In this document: positions 32,571-41,346 of the stretch, one piece after another
Numbering within the stretch: the first letter of the stretch is position 1
Layout of the letters: each line of letters starts with the position of its first letter
Assembly (NCBI GenBank): GCA_027858735.1
Contig: JAQICC010000284.1
Coordinates: forward strand, 1 to 41,486
Origin: Salinivirgaceae bacterium
GTDB taxonomy: Bacteria; Bacteroidota; Bacteroidia; Bacteroidales; SZUA-534
Direction of reading: 5' to 3'
Length of the DNA: 41,486 nucleotides
Notes under the pieces: model-generated
The model's database searches: none
Seen by the model: only the letters and a program-made list of their open reading frames with translations
What the model was told of the DNA's origin: nothing
Program-made: the position numbers and the translations under genes

Positions 32571-35171
32571 TTACTCAAGAACCATTTTATCCTCAATAAT
32601 GCAAAATTTGCAATAATTATCTTTCACAAAATTGTTTTCAAATACTTTAAGCGAGAAATAATCTCCATTAAACAATTCGCAAAATCTTTTAGCATTTAGT
32701 TCTCTACTTCGTTCAAGGGCATAATTAAACTTTTGAGTATGCATACGCATTTCAAATCTACTGCACAGCGAAAGGTATGTAAATAATAATTCTTCATTTA
32801 CATTAGGATTATATACCCACGGTTCAAGAGTTTTTAAAGCAAATGTGTAATCAGAATTTTCAATAAAAAGCTCGGCTAATTTTAATGAGTTCTCAAGCGT
32901 TTCATCATGAATATCTACAATTTGTTTTATACGGGTAATACACTCTTTTTTAACTTTCTCATTCGTATTTGTAGAGTCGGCAAAGGTTATTAATTTAAAC
33001 TGAAGTTTAATATTTAACGCATCAATGGTTTCTTTTTTTAACGGCGTAAAATATAATCTATCAATACGGGTTTGCAATGCATTTGCTTCAGCATCCGACG
33101 GAAAAGCATCTTTAGTTACCTTTAAAAATAAATCGTTGAAGGCTATATATTCGTTGTTAGGATTTAATTTTTGAAGCTGTTCAACGTTCAAGGCAAATTC
33201 TTCCTGAGAAATTTGATTTGTAAATTGCTGCAACCAAAGATTATTCATTTTTAACCCAGAATAGGCTTTGGAGCATGGTATATCTAATTGTGTTAAAATA
33301 GCAGGGTTGTATTGATAGCTTAAAACTTTTTTCATTATATATTTCTGAATAGATAGCGCTAATATTCTATCGTTTTCAGTAATTGCTTTTTTGAATTTCT
33401 TTAGAACATAGGGCTTTTCATTCTCGCCTTCTATATCAAAAGTAACCTTCATGTCTATTTGAGCATACCTGTGATTTTGTAATATGGGCTCAAGTTCTTT
33501 ATTTAAGTTATAGCTGCGTATGTATGCTTGAGCTTCTTCCATTTTCATCGATGCCAATATACTGTGCTTAGTTTTTTGAACATCTTTTTTAAAATCACTC
33601 CAGTTGTAATCAGTAATTAATTTTGTGCTTATTAATTCTTTTTGTCTGTCTTCTAAAGCACTAATGATACTTTCTGCACGCTGTTGCTGAAGTCGCTTGT
33701 TTTCTGAGTCTGTTCCTTCAATTGAACTGTAAGCTGTTATTTGCAAATCATAAATTAAAAATGCAGGATCGTTTAAAAGTTTTAGAAATGGTTCAATATC
33801 TTCTGTATGGTAAGTATGTTTTTTATTTTCAAAAGGTATTCGTAAACATAATTGCATTGAATCGGCAATTGGTTTATATTGAAATTTAGAATTAATGGTT
33901 ACTGTATCAGCAAGCAATTTAATCTTACGCGTATAGGTTCCTGATGACTTTATTAAAAAACTTTGAGGAATGGTTTTACATGCACTTTTATTTTTTATAA
34001 GTACTAAATTTAGTTCATAATCATCAGAAATACCTTCGGGCAATACAGCAACTTGAGCTTTAAATTTGGTTGAGTTATCCTCAGATTCAACAAGGTTATT
34101 TTTAAATAGTTTTGAAGAATAAATGCGTTTTGTTAATATTCCTTGATTTAATGAATTGTGGTCAACAATGTTTGGTACTGAACATGAAAATTGTTCCTTT
34201 TGTAAAATGTCAATGGCAATGCCATCTTTCTTCTTGTTAATGAGCTTTTTAAACGACTTGTAATCATCAGTTTCAAAATATATGGCATTTCCTTCTATCG
34301 AAAGGCCTTTGTGTAAATCCATAATGTTTTCATATCGATTTACCTTTTTACAGAAAACGGGATCGGAATTTGTTAAGCCGTAGTTTCTTTTGGAATAAGG
34401 CAGTTTTAAATTGTCGATATATTTAGGACCTTCATTAAACGATTTGTAATTACCTAGTACCATTGATGTATAGACTTTGCGTTTAGATTCGTCAATTTTT
34501 ACACTAATCCCTACTAAGGTGTAATCAAGGCTTTCAATAATTTTTGCCTTTTTGGAACTCGCAAGCCATTTAAAAACAATATCATCGGCAATTTTTGCAT
34601 AGGTGTAAGGTATTTTACCACTTTTAATACTTGTTTTAGAGCTTAACTCCTCGGCAAGTTTTGAGCCGCCGTATGCTTCAAGTCTTTCTCCAGTAGTGTT
34701 TTTATCTTTCTCGTCCCTAACTAGTTCGTCATCTTGAATTTTTGCCATATAAATAGCCTGATCTTCAGCAGTAAGTTTTAAAAGCTCATTCTTTTGTTTT
34801 TTATCGAAGCCTTTTTTTTCTAAAATTTCATTGATTTGATCAAATATTATTTCTTCAATTACAGTTTCATAAAATTGATCAGGGTTTGCCTCTTCTGTAG
34901 AATTTACAACAATTTCACCAATTACATACGATTTTTCATATTGTTGGGCCGTTGAAAATTTTGGAGTTAAAGCAGCTATTCCTATAAGTAGTGCTTGCAA
35001 GAAAACTAGGTGTCTGATAAAGAAAGCTTTATTTTTGAGCCTGCTCCGAACTTGCTTCGGAGGCTTTTGAAGCAAGCGTAACGAAAAAAAGGGAGTTTTC
35101 TTGCAGAGACTAAGTAGGAGAGATAGGAAATGGTATATAGATTGAATAGGTCTTTGTAATAGGAGCATCAT
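32571..35171 (-). CDS. Large exported protein with an OmpA-like segment; signal peptide interrupted by a mobile element
   Basis: Protein of up to 866 residues; I do not recognise the whole. A region near the middle (EPFLKLLNDPAFLIYDLQIT, then AYSSIEGTDSENKRLQQQRA and ESIISAL) looks like an OmpA C-terminal peptidoglycan-binding fold. The C-terminal third is helical and repeat-like, possibly TPR (TLENSLKLAELFIENSDYTF). The N-terminus is odd: codons about 20-61 are the 120-bp MITE-like element at 34991-35110 plus one target copy. A hydrophobic stretch and STA-QQ cleavage site follow at about 55-76. Translation may start at the ATG at 35171 (promoter-like TAGATTTG 44 bp upstream) or inside. Likely periplasmic or outer-membrane associated. 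Confidence 0.72.
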   Translation of the reverse strand: MMLLLQRPIQSIYHFLSLLLSLCKKTPFFSLRLLQKPPKQVRSRLKNKAFFIRHLVFLQALLIGIAALTPKFSTAQQYEKSYVIGEIVVNSTEEANPDQFYETVIEEIIFDQINEILEKKGFDKKQKNELLKLTAEDQAIYMAKIQDDELVRDEKDKNTTGERLEAYGGSKLAEELSSKTSIKSGKIPYTYAKIADDIVFKWLASSKKAKIIESLDYTLVGISVKIDESKRKVYTSMVLGNYKSFNEGPKYIDNLKLPYSKRNYGLTNSDPVFCKKVNRYENIMDLHKGLSIEGNAIYFETDDYKSFKKLINKKKDGIAIDILQKEQFSCSVPNIVDHNSLNQGILTKRIYSSKLFKNNLVESEDNSTKFKAQVAVLPEGISDDYELNLVLIKNKSACKTIPQSFLIKSSGTYTRKIKLLADTVTINSKFQYKPIADSMQLCLRIPFENKKHTYHTEDIEPFLKLLNDPAFLIYDLQITAYSSIEGTDSENKRLQQQRAESIISALEDRQKELISTKLITDYNWSDFKKDVQKTKHSILASMKMEEAQAYIRSYNLNKELEPILQNHRYAQIDMKVTFDIEGENEKPYVLKKFKKAITENDRILALSIQKYIMKKVLSYQYNPAILTQLDIPCSKAYSGLKMNNLWLQQFTNQISQEEFALNVEQLQKLNPNNEYIAFNDLFLKVTKDAFPSDAEANALQTRIDRLYFTPLKKETIDALNIKLQFKLITFADSTNTNEKVKKECITRIKQIVDIHDETLENSLKLAELFIENSDYTFALKTLEPWVYNPNVNEELLFTYLSLCSRFEMRMHTQKFNYALERSRELNAKRFCELFNGDYFSLKVFENNFVKDNYCKFCIIEDKMVLE
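34991..35110. mobile_element. MITE-like element, copy B (120 bp), inside a coding region
   Basis: Terminal inverted repeats TGCAAGAAAACT (34996-35007) / AGTTTTCTTGCA (35094-35105), perfect over 12 bp, with outer ends GTGCT...GAGAC. The 6-bp direct repeat TAAGTA lies immediately outside both ends (34985-34990 and 35111-35116). The interior shares GAACTTGCTTCGGAG with copy A, and CGTTAC and AGCTTTCTTTATCAGA-like blocks (complement strand) with copy C at 41347. There is no room for a transposase, so it would need one acting in trans. It lies in the signal-peptide region of the exported protein at 32571-35171 and is open in that frame. Confidence 0.8.
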
Positions 35172-35214
35172 GTTAAATTGTTTTTCAAAATCGCTGTTTT
35201 GAATATAAACACTA

Positions 35215-35222
35215 CAAATCTA
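35215..35222 (-). promoter_or_regulatory. Putative -7 promoter element of the large exported protein
   Basis: Reads TAGATTTG on the minus strand, fitting TAnnTTTG, 43 bp before the ATG at 35171. A TTG lies 17 bp further upstream (complement of 35240-35242). It supports transcription starting upstream of the mobile element. Confidence 0.45.
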
Positions 35223-35667
35223 AAAATATTATTCCAAATCAAGTTTATCTTTACTATTTATAATGATTTTTAAACAGTTTTGTTAGTTAATATTTAACAT
35301 TGTATGACTATTTTTGTAAATCAGTTACAATCATATAAATTTACAGTAGTTATTATTGAGCTTCTTAGCCTCCTTTATTCATAAACTTTTGAGCTTATGA
35401 TTCTAAGAATTGACAATGAGAGAATTAATTTCGCAGACAGCAAAAATATTTTTGCTGAAATATTTAATTGAATGATAATGTCAATTCATTGTCATTCAGA
35501 GTATAAAAGTTGCTCAATTGAACGAAGTGAAATCATGAGTACTTTTGAAAATAGAAATGATTATGAACTAATAAATAACACCTGAAATGAAATTCACAAA
35601 TACGCAAAAAAATAAATATTGTTGTGAGTAATTTTTTAGGTTAGGCATTAAAAATCTAGAAAAATTA
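35223..35667. other. Intergenic region with palindromes, no gene seen
   Basis: Between the exported protein (minus) and the S4 protein (plus). AT-rich, with no convincing reading frame. It contains a 20-bp perfect palindrome at 35438-35457, framed by inverted GAATTGACA (35407-35415) / TGTCAATTC (35479-35487). A related TTGACAATGA / TCATTGTCAT pair lies close by (about 35411-35420 and 35487-35496). The S4 operon promoter must be in the right part, but no clear TAnnTTTG was found. Confidence 0.5.
35407..35496. repeat. Nested inverted repeats around a 20-bp palindrome
   Basis: Outer arms GAATTGACA (35407-35415) and TGTCAATTC (35479-35487). Centre AGCAAAAATATTTTTGCT (35439-35456), which extends by one pair each side. 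TTGACAATGA/TCATTGTCAT overlaps the outer arms. The structure could be a small degenerate repeat element, a replication or protein-binding dyad, or a strong cruciform. No T-run makes it a clear terminator. Confidence 0.5.
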
Positions 35668-36054
35668 ATGGGAGAAGCGGAGATTAGAGTTGACAAGTGG
35701 TTGTGGGCTGTTCGAGTTTTTAAAACAAGAAGTCAGGCGTCGGAGGCTTGTAAAAAAGGAAAAGTATACCTAAATGGAAATGTGACTAAATCTTCACGAG
35801 TAGTAAAAATTGGAGATGTGATTGAAGTTAAAAGGTCTCCGGTATTGCATAGATTTGAGGTAAAAGAGCTACTTAAAAACAGGGTAGGGCCAAAATTGGT
35901 TGAAAAGTATTTAATTGATATTACACCAGAACAAGAAGTCATAAAGCTTGATATGGTACGTATGAATTTAGGCGGATATCGTGATAGAGGTGCCGGAAGG
36001 CCCACAAAAAAAGAACGCAGATTAATAGATAATTGGCAAAATAGCGATGAATAG
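35668..36054 (+). CDS. S4-domain RNA-binding protein (Hsp15/HslR-like)
   Basis: Small basic protein of 128 residues. The S4 RNA-binding fold occupies about 6-60 (RVDKWLWAVRVFKTRSQASE, then KKGKVYLNGNVTKSSRVVKIGDVI). The C-terminal part (GGYRDRGAGRPTKKERRLID) is strongly basic. Hsp15 binds 50S subunits carrying stalled peptidyl-tRNA, which fits its usual place next to pth; here pth is 3.1 kb away. The 3' end overlaps the lipoprotein gene by eight bases, so the two are translationally coupled. Confidence 0.88.
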   Translation: MGEAEIRVDKWLWAVRVFKTRSQASEACKKGKVYLNGNVTKSSRVVKIGDVIEVKRSPVLHRFEVKELLKNRVGPKLVEKYLIDITPEQEVIKLDMVRMNLGGYRDRGAGRPTKKERRLIDNWQNSDE

Positions 36055-36595
36055 AAATCTAGCACATATTGCTTTTGGAATTGTTTTTTTATTGTATGGA
36101 TGCGAACTCGATAAAATAGATTATCCAGTTGAGCCACAAATTGAATCAAGAGATTTGACTGTAACTGAAACAGATGATTTATTAGGGAACCCTATTAGAT
36201 TGAATACAATACATTTTTACTTAATAGATGGTGATGGCGATATTGGACCAGAAACACCTTGTTATAATGGTGATATATATTTGGCCGGAAATTGTTTGGT
36301 GGAATTGTATTATAAAAGTGGTAATTCTTATATGATGGACACAAGTATATCAATAGATACTGTCTTTTGTGGATATGATACTGTTTTAATGAATGTTATG
36401 GGGTGGTATGCTATGCCGTATTCTGGAGATTTAGGTCAAGATAAAGCACTTAAAGCTGATATTTTTATTGATATTGAGTATAATACTGAACCTCAAAAGA
36501 ATTATGAAGAATTCTTTTATACGATTACCGTATTTGACAAGTCGTTAAATCAAAGCAATACCATTTCTACCGACACCATAATTATAACTCAATAA
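36047..36595 (+). CDS. Lipoprotein of unknown function
   Basis: Exported protein of 182 residues with a lipoprotein signal: hydrophobic IAFGIVFLLYG then Cys19 (lipobox LLYGC). The mature protein begins ELDKIDYPVEPQIE and is acidic and beta-rich, with HFYLIDGDGDIGPETPCYNG, which looks like a Ca-binding-type DGDGD loop. Small Bacteroidota lipoproteins of this kind often precede efflux or surface operons. The start overlaps the S4 gene (ATGAATAG), and the export operon begins 87 bp downstream. Confidence 0.75.
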   Translation: MNRNLAHIAFGIVFLLYGCELDKIDYPVEPQIESRDLTVTETDDLLGNPIRLNTIHFYLIDGDGDIGPETPCYNGDIYLAGNCLVELYYKSGNSYMMDTSISIDTVFCGYDTVLMNVMGWYAMPYSGDLGQDKALKADIFIDIEYNTEPQKNYEEFFYTITVFDKSLNQSNTISTDTIIITQ

Positions 36596-36682
36596 TGGTG
36601 TCTTAGGAGGGGAATAGTAATATTCGGTATTATTATTGTTAATGTATTTTTTTAAATAAATGAGCTACTAAAATTATTAATT

Positions 36683-37933
36683 TTGAAAAAGAAACTTTGG
36701 ATTGCGTTAGGTATTGTGGCAGTATTATTATTGATTTTTGTGTTTTTTGGAGGATCAAAAGACGATGGAGAAGCTATTATTGAAGTCAAAGTAAAATCTG
36801 GATCTTTTAAGGTTGAAGTTAATACTACTGGAGAATTACAGGCTGAAAATTCAACAAAAATTCTGGGACCATCAGGTTTGCGTATGATTCGTATTTGGAA
36901 TGTTAAAATTTCAAGCTTGATACCTGAAGGATCAGTTGTAGATTCCGGTGAATGGGTAGCAACGCTTGATAAAACTGAGGCTACCGATAAACTGAAAGAC
37001 ATAGAATCGGAAATTGAGGTAAAACAAACGAGGTACACAAACAGCTTGCTTGATACTACGCTTGAGCTAAGAGGCTTGCGCGATAATTTAATAAATTTGG
37101 AGTATGCCTTAGAGGAATCGAAGATTAAATTGGAGCAATCAAAATTTGAACCTCCGGCAACAATCCGGCAAGAGGAAATAAATCTATCAAAGGCAAAAAG
37201 AACTTTTGCGCAAGCTTTAGAAAGTTATAAAGTAAAAGTTGAGCAGGCCAATGCAAAAATGCAAGAGGTAAATATACAGCTTAATAAAGAATTACGTAAT
37301 CGTGAAAACGTAGCAAAAGTACTCGGTAAATTTGAGGTTATGGCACCAAAACCTGGTATGGTAATATATAAGCGCGATTGGAATGGAAATAAACTTAAAG
37401 AAGGTGGGCAAATTAATGCCTGGGATCCTGTAGTTGCTGAATTACCCGATTTGAGTCAAATGATGTCAAAAACCTTTGTGAATGAAATTGATATAAGTAA
37501 AGTAAGTGAGGGACAGGTTGTGTCTATTGGAGTTGATGCCTTTCCTGAATTGCAATTTGATGGGGTAGTTACGAGTGTTGCAAATATTGGAGAACAGCTG
37601 CCCGGTGGTGATGCAAAAGTTTTTGAGGTGCTAATTAAAATGAACTCAACAGATTCCTTGCTGAAACCTGCTATGACAACCAATAATTCTATTCTTATTT
37701 CAGCGTTTGAATCGGTGCTTTCATTGCCCATAGAAGCAGTTTTTGGCAACGACTCCATAAACTGGGTATATCAATCAGCTGGTTTGTCTCAATTTAAGCA
37801 ACAAGTAATGGTTGGTGTGGCCAATGAAAATGAAATAATCATAGAAAAAGGCCTGATAAAAGGAGATGTTGTAATGATGTCGGTACCTGAAAAATCTGAA
37901 AAATTAGAACTTAAATCTTTCGAAGAAAAGTAA
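36683..37933 (+). CDS. Periplasmic adaptor (membrane fusion) protein, HlyD/MacA type
   Basis: Adaptor linking an inner-membrane transporter to a TolC channel. It has 416 residues. An N-terminal membrane anchor (LWIALGIVAVLLLIFVFFGG) is followed by a split barrel-sandwich domain (VEVNTTGELQAENSTKILGP; VMAPKPGMVIYKRDWNGNKL). A long alpha-hairpin (about 110-215, KLKDIESEIEVKQTRYTNSL and onwards), then beta-barrel and membrane-proximal domains (VSEGQVVSIGVDAFPELQF; IEKGLIKGDVVMM), complete it. The start is a TTG at 36683; no ATG is in frame upstream. The permease follows after one base and tolC after that, forming one export operon. Confidence 0.88.
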   Translation: MKKKLWIALGIVAVLLLIFVFFGGSKDDGEAIIEVKVKSGSFKVEVNTTGELQAENSTKILGPSGLRMIRIWNVKISSLIPEGSVVDSGEWVATLDKTEATDKLKDIESEIEVKQTRYTNSLLDTTLELRGLRDNLINLEYALEESKIKLEQSKFEPPATIRQEEINLSKAKRTFAQALESYKVKVEQANAKMQEVNIQLNKELRNRENVAKVLGKFEVMAPKPGMVIYKRDWNGNKLKEGGQINAWDPVVAELPDLSQMMSKTFVNEIDISKVSEGQVVSIGVDAFPELQFDGVVTSVANIGEQLPGGDAKVFEVLIKMNSTDSLLKPAMTTNNSILISAFESVLSLPIEAVFGNDSINWVYQSAGLSQFKQQVMVGVANENEIIIEKGLIKGDVVMMSVPEKSEKLELKSFEEK

Positions 37934-37934
37934 C

Positions 37935-39251
37935 ATGGAAAGATATCTGCATGATGTTGCCATAGCTTTAGAATCTATTCTGGCGAATAAAATTAAATCG
38001 ATATTGACAGCATTGGGAATTATTTTTGGGGTAGCTGCTGTTATTAGCATGTTGGCTATTGGAAATGGGGCTCAGCAAGAAATATTGGAGCAGATGAAAA
38101 TGGTTGGGGTAAACAATATTATTATTCAACCTGTAATTGAAAGCCAAGAAACCAAGGCTGAAGAATCATTTCAGACCACTAACAAATACTCTCCCGGGCT
38201 TACAATGGCTGATTTATTAACTATTAAAAGCACCATTCCGGTTATAAATTCAATAAGTCCGCAAATTACTAAGGATACCTATGTTGTTCAATCGGGTATT
38301 AGGCGATCGGCAAAGCTCTATGGTGTTGAACCTGCTTTTTTTAATCTGTTTAATATAGCGATGCTTTCAGGCCGTATATTTTCCGAACATCAGCTTAAGC
38401 ATGGGTTACCGGTTTGCATTATTAGTGAAGACGTTGCCATGCGTTTCTTTTCATCAATTGATGTGTGTGGAAAAAAAATAAAATCGGGGCATGTGTGGTT
38501 GAAAATTGTAGCTGTGGCCGAAAAACGATCGGTAGGAGAAAGTACCGGTAAGCTTGGGTTAAGTACTGGGCAAGATGTTATATATATTCCGGTGCAAACC
38601 ATGTTATTACGATTCGAAAACAGGGCATTGATTACTGCTGCTGATTTAAAAAAGAACGAAAATAATGATGGACAAAATAATAAAGTTGCTCGAAGTAATT
38701 ATAATCAGTTAGATAAAATAATAGTTCAGGTAAGCGAAACAGAAGAACTGAAACCAGTTACCGAAATAATTTCGCGCATTTTGAAAAGGCGTCATCTTGA
38801 CGTAGAGGATTTTGAAGTAATAATACCCGAACTGTTGCTAAAGCAACAACAACGTACGAAAGATATTTTCAATATTGTTTTGGGAGCAATTGCAGGTATT
38901 TCTCTATTGGTTGGTGGAATTGGTATAATGAACATTATGCTGGCATCGGTGCTTGAGCGAATTAAAGAAATTGGTACAAGAATGGCCCTTGGAGCTACTC
39001 GTAAAGATATTGTCGTTCAGTTTATTGCAGAATCTACCATAATAAGTATATCGGGCGGATTAATAGGTATAATACTGGGTTTTGTGTTGTCAGCCTTAGT
39101 AACTCGATTTGCTGATATTTTAACTATAGTGTCGCCGGGTAGTGTATTTGTGGCCTTTGGTATTTCAGTAGGCGTAGGTATCATATTCGGATATATGCCT
39201 GCTCAACGAGCAGCTCAACAAGATCCAGTGGTTAGTTTACGATCAGAATAA
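37935..39251 (+). CDS. ABC transporter permease, MacB/FtsX type (no ATPase domain)
   Basis: Inner-membrane permease of 438 residues with the MacB layout: one N-terminal membrane helix (ILTALGIIFGVAAVISMLA), a large periplasmic domain (about 60-300, VNNIIIQPVIESQETKAEES and onward), then three C-terminal helices (IFNIVLGAIAGISLLVGGIG, ISISGGLIGIILGFVLSALV, VFVAFGISVGVGIIFGY). The FtsX motif region NIMLASVLERIKEIGTRMALGA is present. Classical MacB carries an N-terminal ATPase; here it is absent, and no ATPase gene is in the window, so the partner is encoded elsewhere. One base separates it from the adaptor gene. Likely exports a peptide, antibiotic or lipoprotein. Confidence 0.9.
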   Translation: MERYLHDVAIALESILANKIKSILTALGIIFGVAAVISMLAIGNGAQQEILEQMKMVGVNNIIIQPVIESQETKAEESFQTTNKYSPGLTMADLLTIKSTIPVINSISPQITKDTYVVQSGIRRSAKLYGVEPAFFNLFNIAMLSGRIFSEHQLKHGLPVCIISEDVAMRFFSSIDVCGKKIKSGHVWLKIVAVAEKRSVGESTGKLGLSTGQDVIYIPVQTMLLRFENRALITAADLKKNENNDGQNNKVARSNYNQLDKIIVQVSETEELKPVTEIISRILKRRHLDVEDFEVIIPELLLKQQQRTKDIFNIVLGAIAGISLLVGGIGIMNIMLASVLERIKEIGTRMALGATRKDIVVQFIAESTIISISGGLIGIILGFVLSALVTRFADILTIVSPGSVFVAFGISVGVGIIFGYMPAQRAAQQDPVVSLRSE

Positions 39252-39263
39252 ATAAAATATAGA

Positions 39264-40739
39264 ATGCGAGCAATAATTTTTTCAGTAGTTTTTTTTATAA
39301 TGTCGGGGCTTTGGGCTCAGGAAGGTGAAAAGGTATTGACTTTAAATCAAGTCATAGAATTAGCCAAAGAACAATCGCCAGATGCTATTTTAGCAAAGCA
39401 TAGGTTTAAAAGTAGTTATTGGGAATACCGTAGCTACAAATCGAGTATGTTGCCTTCGTTAACAGTAGGTAGTCAGCTCGTGAATTTTAATAATGCAATT
39501 AACACCAATATTTTAGATGATGGTAGTGAGGTTTTTCAACATATTCAAAGAAATAGTTCTAATATAGGTTTAACGATAGATCAGAATGTGGGGGTTACAG
39601 GAGGTAACTTTTTTATATATTCAGGAGTTGAACGACGTGACGATTTTAGAGATTCTATTAATCCAACATCCTTTTTAAGTACTCCTTTAACCATCGGGTA
39701 TTCGCAGCCAGCTTTTCAATTTAATCCATATAAATGGCAAAAGAAAATTGAGCCACTAAAATATGAAGAAGCTAAAAGGGAGTATTTATTTCAACTTGAG
39801 CAAATATCTGGCAAGGCAGTTAATTATTTTTTTAATTTATCGACAGCTCAATTAAATGTTGAGATAAATGAAACAAATTATCAAAATAACGATACCTTAT
39901 TTAAAATAGCCGAGGGCCGATATAATATTGGAACCATTGCAGAAAATGAATTGCTTCAACTTGAATTGGCTTTCCTGAATTCGAAATCGGAATTGGCACA
40001 ATCAAAAATTAATTTAGAGATATCGAAATTTCGTCTTCGTTCCTTTCTTGGGTATAATAACAAGGTTAATGTTATTTTGAAATTAGATACTTATGTTCCG
40101 GATATTAAAATTCCTCTTGAAAGTGCGATAAATGAAGCTATGAAAAATAATGGGCAGTTAATTTCAATGGAGCGAAGATTGTATGAGGCTGAACGTGATG
40201 TGGCGAAAGCAAAAGCGGAGAACCGATTTAGAGCGAATTTATATGCCAGCTATGGGCTTAACCAGTCGGCAATAGTAATTGATAAGGCGTATCAAAACCC
40301 TGATAATCAACAGCAGGTAACTTTTGGTGTTCAGGTGCCTATATTAGATTGGGGAGAAGGTAAGGGGAAATTCAGAATGGCACAAAGCAATCAGGAAGTT
40401 GTAAAAACGAGAGTTAAACAAGAACAGGTTGACTTTGAACAGGAGGTAATGTTAAAAGTAATGCAATTTAATTTACAGACCGATCAGCTTGATATTGCAG
40501 CAAAGTCAGATACTATTGCTCGTAAAAGATATCAGGTTGCTAAGCAGCGCTTTCTTATAGGTAAAATTGATGTGCTAGACTTGAACGTAGCATCGTCGGA
40601 AAAGGATATTGCCCAACGTAAATATTTGAATGCTCAAAATACCTATTGGAATTATTACTACAATATTCGTCAATATACACTATTCGACTTTGAATTAGGA
40701 TTACCTCTTGAAGCTAGCTTTGAAGATTTTCAGAAATAA
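39264..40739 (+). CDS. TolC-family outer-membrane efflux protein
   Basis: Outer-membrane channel of 491 residues with signal peptide MRAIIFSVVFFIMSGLWAQ. It has two internal OEP repeats: a first with LTLNQVIELAKEQSPDAIL, and a second with AINEAMKNNGQLISMERRLYEA, each carrying long periplasmic helices. Barrel strands include ASYGLNQSAIV and FGVQVPILDWGEGKGKFR. The C-terminal IRQYTLFDFELGLPLE is typical. It completes the adaptor-permease-TolC operon and is followed by a strong terminator. Substrate unknown. Confidence 0.92.
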   Translation: MRAIIFSVVFFIMSGLWAQEGEKVLTLNQVIELAKEQSPDAILAKHRFKSSYWEYRSYKSSMLPSLTVGSQLVNFNNAINTNILDDGSEVFQHIQRNSSNIGLTIDQNVGVTGGNFFIYSGVERRDDFRDSINPTSFLSTPLTIGYSQPAFQFNPYKWQKKIEPLKYEEAKREYLFQLEQISGKAVNYFFNLSTAQLNVEINETNYQNNDTLFKIAEGRYNIGTIAENELLQLELAFLNSKSELAQSKINLEISKFRLRSFLGYNNKVNVILKLDTYVPDIKIPLESAINEAMKNNGQLISMERRLYEAERDVAKAKAENRFRANLYASYGLNQSAIVIDKAYQNPDNQQQVTFGVQVPILDWGEGKGKFRMAQSNQEVVKTRVKQEQVDFEQEVMLKVMQFNLQTDQLDIAAKSDTIARKRYQVAKQRFLIGKIDVLDLNVASSEKDIAQRKYLNAQNTYWNYYYNIRQYTLFDFELGLPLEASFEDFQK

Positions 40740-40757
40740 TATCAAAATTCATAAAAG

Positions 40758-40790
40758 CAAAAGAGCTTTCGGGGAGAAAGCTCTTTTTTT
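40758..40790 (+). terminator. Strong intrinsic terminator of the export operon
   Basis: Stem AAAGAGCTTTC / GAAAGCTCTTT (40760-40770 and 40776-40786) with loop GGGGA, followed by T to 40790. It lies 20 bp past the tolC stop. Confidence 0.9.
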
Positions 40791-41346
40791 AATATCAGGT
40801 ACTTACTATGAAAATTTTTACCAATTGAACGGTATAACAACAAACAACATTTAACAACTATTTTTCAGATGCCTGATATAATAACATTAATCAAAAAGAA
40901 TGCCACAATTTGTATTTTAGTTTATTTTTTTAATCTTAGGGTTAAATAGGTAAAAATGTAACAGGGAATGGTAGAAATTGTCTTAAAAATTGCGCTTCTT
41001 TTTGTAAGATTTAATGACAACAGTTGTCATAGTTGATTTGTAAGAGTTATTTTTTTATAGGTTAAATATCGTTAACAATAAGTAATAAGGTATTAATAAC
41101 GATTCGCCAAATTTCTTGCTTCTAGCTAGTGACCAACCAAAAATAAGGTTGGGAAGGTTAGTATTTTGTTTAAGTGGCCTATCAAGTGTTTGAGAAAAAC
41201 AGCGAAACTGTTCACCAATATTTACTTCATCGAAATTTGATGATATTTTCATATTTTGTAAGTTAATTGCATTGAAATAATCGAATCTGAAAATGTAGCC
41301 TAACTGTGTTGGCACTATTAATACTTCAAGAATACATGTAATTACT
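40791..41346. other. Intergenic region, no convincing gene
   Basis: About 550 bp after the tolC terminator. It contains an inverted repeat ATATCAGG (40792-40799) / CCTGATAT (40872-40879) and an operator-like dyad ATGACAA-CAG-TTGTCAT (41014-41030). A minus-strand frame at 41055-41315 (86 codons) lacks a signal peptide, motif or promoter that I can recognise; it may be chance or a remnant. Confidence 0.5.
41014..41030. promoter_or_regulatory. Operator-like dyad
   Basis: Perfect 7-bp arms ATGACAA / TTGTCAT around a 3-bp centre, 17 bp in all, with no T-run. The size and symmetry suit a dimeric transcription factor, but no gene start is clearly linked within the window. Confidence 0.35.

Noticed and set aside
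41055-41315. Small minus-strand gene of 86 codons
   Set aside because: No recognisable motif, signal peptide or promoter, and it lies in a repeat-bearing spacer next to a mobile element; treated as chance or remnant.
40791-41346. tRNA, small RNA or CRISPR in the last spacer
   Set aside because: No cloverleaf, no regular direct repeats with spacers, and no clear promoter-terminator pair were found.
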